DNA of 64,000 nucleotides from an uncultured Draconibacterium sp. (GTDB lineage Bacteria; Bacteroidota; Bacteroidia; Bacteroidales; Prolixibacteraceae): contig NZ_OY775906.1 in NCBI RefSeq assembly GCF_963675065.1, forward strand, positions 1,900,001-1,964,000. Direction: 5' to 3'. Below, one piece after another: positions 60,786 through 64,000 of the stretch. Both the position numbers and the translations under genes were made by a program. Below the pieces are notes generated by a model. That model was not told the DNA's origin. It was given only the letters and a program-made list of their open reading frames with translations, and did not search any database. Each line of letters begins with the position of its first letter. The stretch's first letter is position 1.

Positions 60786-63215
60786 CTACCTATGCATTTT
60801 TTCAAAGTCTCGTTCAGGCACCATTGCTTTTGATACCTTTTGAACTGTAATATCGTTGGCAACAGAGAATGTTGCTTTTTCTTTAATGTCTTTTGAAGAA
60901 GCTCCAACTTTTACGGTATAATCGCCGGCTTCTGTAATCCAGCTTGTACTTGCTTCATCAAACGAAGCCAAAAGTGCGGCGTCAATATCAAACGACAGCG
61001 TTTCAGATTTACCCGGTTTTAACAAAGCTGTTTTACCAAAGGCTACCAACTCTTCTTCAGGTTTTTCAAGCGATTTACCCGGCGCACTGGCATAAACCTG
61101 AACTACCTCTTTACCTGCTACATCACCGGTATTTTTTACATCGATGGAAACAGTAATTTTTGCATCAAATTTTTTGTCGCTCAGTTTCAGGTTGCTGTAT
61201 TCAAATGTGGTGTATGATTTCCCGTATCCGAATTCGTAAGCTACCGGTACATCGAAGGTGTTAAAATAGCGGTAACCCACGTAAATATCTTCTTCATAAA
61301 CCACTTCCCAGGGCACGCGGCGCATCAGAGAGAAACCTGACTGATCGGCAGTATTGTCTACAGCTCCTTCAGCCTTAACAGCCACGCCGGGAAAATTATC
61401 CGACGACGAACCATCTACATATTTCACAGGGAAAGTTTGTGCCAGTTTTCCTGACGGATTTACTTTTCCTGAAAGTACATCAACTATGGAGTTACCACCT
61501 TCTTGTCCTGGTTGCCAGGCACAAAGAACGGCATCAGGAATAGTACTCCAGCTGGCAGTTTCAACAACGCCGCCAACATTCAGAATAACTACTGATTTTT
61601 TGCCTTTTGCATGGAAAGCGTCGGTAACTGTTTTTATCAGGTCTTTTTCATTCTTATTCAGATAGAAGTCGCCTTCTTCCGCTTTGCGGTCACCACCTTC
61701 ACCGGCATTGCGTCCGATCGTAATCAAAGCAATATCAGCTTTTGCAGCCATTTCTTGTGCAATTGATGCATCCAAAGCCATTTCTTCAACAGGAATTTTG
61801 CCGCCCATTAAAGCAGCCAAAGGATTGCTTGATTTATCCTGTGTTTTTCTTGCTTCTTCCATGTAGCTTTCGTAAGTATCTTTTAGGTCAGCATAAGTTT
61901 CAAAACCTGCATTTTGCAAGCCCTGCATCAACGAAACGGTATAAGCTTCGTTAACGTCGCCACTCCCGGTTCCTCCCGAAATAAAATCGTACGACGTATT
62001 TCCGAATGCAGCAACATTTTTAATACTTTTTGCAAAAGGTAGTGCTCCATTATTTTCCAATAATACCATTCCATCGGCAGCTGCCTGACGGGTTACTTCG
62101 GCATGTGCTTTCAAATCAGGGTTGTTCGATATGTTATATCCTTTGTAACGTGGCGTTTCAACCATGATATTCAGAATACGTTCAACATTCGTATCTAAAA
62201 CTGATTCATCGAGTTTTCCTGACTCAACCGCTTCGATAAGTGTTTTAATGGTTTCTGGCGAACCGGGCTGGATCATATCGTTTCCGGCTTTCATCTGGGC
62301 AACAACATCGCTACCACCGCCCCAGTCGGTCATTACATATCCTTTAAATCCCCAGTCGTCGCGAAGAATTTTAGTCAACAGATCGTGGCTTTCTGAAGTA
62401 TAAACACCATTTACTTTATTGTACGATGACATTACTGTCCATGGCTGACTTTCCTGTACAGCAATTTTAAATCCTTTCAGATAAATTTCGCGCAAAGCAC
62501 GTTCACTGGCAATTACATCAACCGACATACGATTGGTTTCCTGGTTGTTAACCGCAAAGTGTTTAATTGAAGTTCCAACGCCATTCGATTGAATACCTCT
62601 AACCATGGCAGCCGCCATTTTCCCGGCTACCAGCGGATCTTCCGAATAATATTCAAAGTTACGTCCGCAAAGTGGATCACGCTGAATATTCAATGCAGGT
62701 GCTAAAAGAACATCGGCACCATATTCCAGCACCTCTTTACCCATCGCTTTTCCTACCGATTCTACTAACTCGGTATCCCACGATGAAGCCATCACGGTTG
62801 CAATGGGGAAAGCTGTACAATAATAAGTATCGGTTTCACCATCGCGCGTTGGACTAATACGTAATCCGGCAGGACCGTCAGCCAATGTTTGACTGGTAAC
62901 TCCTAAGTCAGGAAATTCTGCAGTTACACCAGCGGTTCCGGGCAAATACCCCCTGATTTTGTCAACCATTTTTCCGTAAGGAGTGCTGGTATCCAAACCT
63001 CCACCAAACATTGGAGGCATTTTTTCACGAATAGAGTCGGGTAAAGGAAAATACATTCCGGTTCCAATAACCAACTGGGCTTTCTGCTCCAGGGTCATCG
63101 ACTTAACAATTTCTTTTACGCTTTTTTGTGAAACACTTGCCGACAGACTGGTGGATACAAGTAGTAATACGATCAGGGCTAGTACACTGTTTAGTTTAAG
63201 TTTATTACCGATCAT
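60786..63215 (-). CDS. GH3 beta-glucosidase/xylosidase (BglX-like)
   Basis: Secreted family-3 enzyme of 809 residues with a Sec signal ending SLSAS. Domain order is the standard one: (beta/alpha)8 barrel, alpha/beta sandwich and a C-terminal Fn3-like domain (about 690-780, VSIDVKNTGDVAGKEVVQVY). The nucleophile is Asp297 in YVMTDWGGG; the catalytic neighbourhood KHFAVNNQETNR is canonical. It is the first gene of the GH3-esterase-GH3 group and is divergent from the Nudix regulator, with two palindromes between them. Exact sugar specificity (glucose, xylose or both) cannot be set from sequence. Confidence 0.93.
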   Translation of the reverse strand: MIGNKLKLNSVLALIVLLLVSTSLSASVSQKSVKEIVKSMTLEQKAQLVIGTGMYFPLPDSIREKMPPMFGGGLDTSTPYGKMVDKIRGYLPGTAGVTAEFPDLGVTSQTLADGPAGLRISPTRDGETDTYYCTAFPIATVMASSWDTELVESVGKAMGKEVLEYGADVLLAPALNIQRDPLCGRNFEYYSEDPLVAGKMAAAMVRGIQSNGVGTSIKHFAVNNQETNRMSVDVIASERALREIYLKGFKIAVQESQPWTVMSSYNKVNGVYTSESHDLLTKILRDDWGFKGYVMTDWGGGSDVVAQMKAGNDMIQPGSPETIKTLIEAVESGKLDESVLDTNVERILNIMVETPRYKGYNISNNPDLKAHAEVTRQAAADGMVLLENNGALPFAKSIKNVAAFGNTSYDFISGGTGSGDVNEAYTVSLMQGLQNAGFETYADLKDTYESYMEEARKTQDKSSNPLAALMGGKIPVEEMALDASIAQEMAAKADIALITIGRNAGEGGDRKAEEGDFYLNKNEKDLIKTVTDAFHAKGKKSVVILNVGGVVETASWSTIPDAVLCAWQPGQEGGNSIVDVLSGKVNPSGKLAQTFPVKYVDGSSSDNFPGVAVKAEGAVDNTADQSGFSLMRRVPWEVVYEEDIYVGYRYFNTFDVPVAYEFGYGKSYTTFEYSNLKLSDKKFDAKITVSIDVKNTGDVAGKEVVQVYASAPGKSLEKPEEELVAFGKTALLKPGKSETLSFDIDAALLASFDEASTSWITEAGDYTVKVGASSKDIKEKATFSVANDITVQKVSKAMVPERDFEKMHR

Positions 63216-63282
63216 GGTGAAAGATTTAGTTCTAAATTAGTTTTAGTTTATCGATATGGTTTTATCAATGGGGTTGAAGATA

Positions 63283-63316
63283 GGAATAAATCTTATTCCA
63301 AGTGTCACTACGACAC
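63283..63316. promoter_or_regulatory. Twin palindromes between GH3 and the Nudix regulator
   Basis: GGAATAA-ATC-TTATTCC (63283-63299) is followed after two bases by GTGTC-ACTAC-GACAC (63302-63316) and then ATT. Both are perfect dyads. The second resembles the sites before the sigma gene and the esterase operon. Confidence 0.6.
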
Positions 63317-63428
63317 ATTATTATATTTTTAAACATATTTAATTAATACTTACAGAATTTTTTCTAATTTGTGTACCTAAAAAATTAATACATTGATTAA
63401 CACGACGCCTATCAATTCAAACGAGTTC

Positions 63429-64000
63429 ATGAATCATATATCACTAGACTGTGTGATATTTGGATTTAACAACAATGAGCTTAAAGTATTGCTTTTACAT
63501 TTAAAGTATTCGAAGGAATATTCGCTTCCCGGAGGATTTTTAAAATATGATGAAACGTTGGAGCAGGCGGCACAACGCATAGTAAAAGAACGCACCGGGC
63601 TTGACAAGCTGTTTTTAAAACAATTTAAGGTATTTAGCGATCCGGAAAGAGCAAAATCGAATAAAGCGATACTTGATGCCGACATGGCAGGTTCAGAACC
63701 AGACAAGAGTTTTTTTGATAAACGTTTTATCTCTGTTGGATTTTATTCTTTGGTTGACTTTCGGAAAGTAAAGCCAACACCTGACCTTTTTTCCGACCAT
63801 TGTGATTGGGCAACTTTAAATGCAGATGTTTCGATGCTCCTCGACCATAAACAAATTATTCAGGAAGCCATCAGCACTTTGCGTTTACAGCTTAACCAGC
63901 AACCTATTGGCTTAAAACTGTTACCCCGGAAATTTACCATGCCCGAACTTCAGAAACTTTATGAAACTATTCTTGGTCGTGATCTCGACCGGCGCAATTT
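63429..64000 (+). CDS. Nudix-type transcriptional regulator (NrtR/AraR-like), partial
   Basis: Open to the window end; 190 codons are visible. The N-terminal Nudix fold (LDCVIFGFNNNELKVLLLHL, YSLPGGFLKYDETLEQAA) has a degraded catalytic box: the REUXEE core reads R50-I-V-K-E-R55, so two of the required acidic residues are lost and hydrolysis is unlikely. After residue ~165 a winged-helix begins (LLPRKFTMPELQKLYETILG), giving the Nudix plus wHTH layout of NrtR-type repressors; the Bacteroides arabinose regulator AraR belongs to this group. It is divergent from a GH3 gene with twin palindromes between, its likely operators. A sugar or sugar-phosphate effector is plausible. Confidence 0.85.
   Translation, partial: MNHISLDCVIFGFNNNELKVLLLHLKYSKEYSLPGGFLKYDETLEQAAQRIVKERTGLDKLFLKQFKVFSDPERAKSNKAILDADMAGSEPDKSFFDKRFISVGFYSLVDFRKVKPTPDLFSDHCDWATLNADVSMLLDHKQIIQEAISTLRLQLNQQPIGLKLLPRKFTMPELQKLYETILGRDLDRRN

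Noticed and set aside
1..64000. CRISPR arrays, rRNA, tRNA and intact mobile elements
   Set aside because: I looked for regular spaced repeats, tRNA-like cloverleafs, rRNA signatures and transposase or integrase motifs and found none I could support by eye.

Overview
The window is chromosomal DNA from a member of the Bacteroidota. The evidence is a SusC/SusD pair, an ECF sigma/FecR pair, a hybrid two-component system, LytTR signalling and several upstream sites matching the Bacteroidota -7 promoter element TAnnTTTG. The mix of pyruvate formate-lyase fermentation, OxyR/Dps peroxide defence and a large plant- or algal-glycan locus would suit a facultative anaerobe of the Marinilabiliales/Prolixibacteraceae type, but that placement is inference from gene content only. 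No rRNA, tRNA, CRISPR array or intact insertion sequence was seen.

Layout. 1-4158 (+): an efflux operon (partial TolC-like protein, MacA-like adaptor, ABC ATPase, MacB-type permease), closed by a hairpin terminator. 4360-7570 (+): a LytS-type kinase with its LytTR regulator, then a hemerythrin-domain protein abutting a LuxR regulator with a degenerate receiver. 7579-8842 (-): a small membrane protein and a CDF metal exporter. 8992-12885 (+): pflB, pflA and focA, an anaerobic formate module. 13062-14557: oxyR and dps, divergent, with two operator-like repeats between them. 14631-15923 (-): a serine beta-lactamase-like hydrolase.

16203-31218 (-) is the most striking region. Ten exported esterases are co-oriented behind an exported amidohydrolase: six CBM48-type/esterase-D fusion enzymes and four type-B carboxylesterases, three of the latter with twin-arginine signals. 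31665-38606 (-) holds susD, susC (with an STN signalling domain), fecR and an ECF sigma gene. 39290-51578 is mostly + strand: a PA14-containing GH31, a 1404-residue hybrid two-component regulator, a GH42 beta-galactosidase and a six-hairpin glycosidase-like protein, with a KdgF-like cupin on the minus strand. 51883-63215 (-): DUF4861 and GH105, a DUF5916 outer-membrane protein, GH3, a fifth carboxylesterase and a second GH3. 63429-64000 (+) is the start of a Nudix-type regulator with a broken catalytic box.

How it fits together. SusCD would import oligosaccharides. The esterases would strip acyl decorations in the periplasm or at the surface. GH31, GH42, GH3 and GH105 would remove xylose, galactose, glucose/xylose and unsaturated uronate, and the KdgF-like cupin would linearise the uronate. 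The substrate is probably an acylated, branched plant or algal heteropolysaccharide; no endo-acting enzyme lies in the window. Three regulators share the locus: sigma/anti-sigma with an STN-bearing SusC, the hybrid two-component system, and the Nudix regulator. Two shared DNA motifs support co-regulation. A 10-bp CTGTTACCGC element lies upstream of both susC and the esterase operon. A GACACATT half-palindrome lies upstream of the esterase operon, the sigma gene and the Nudix/GH3 pair.
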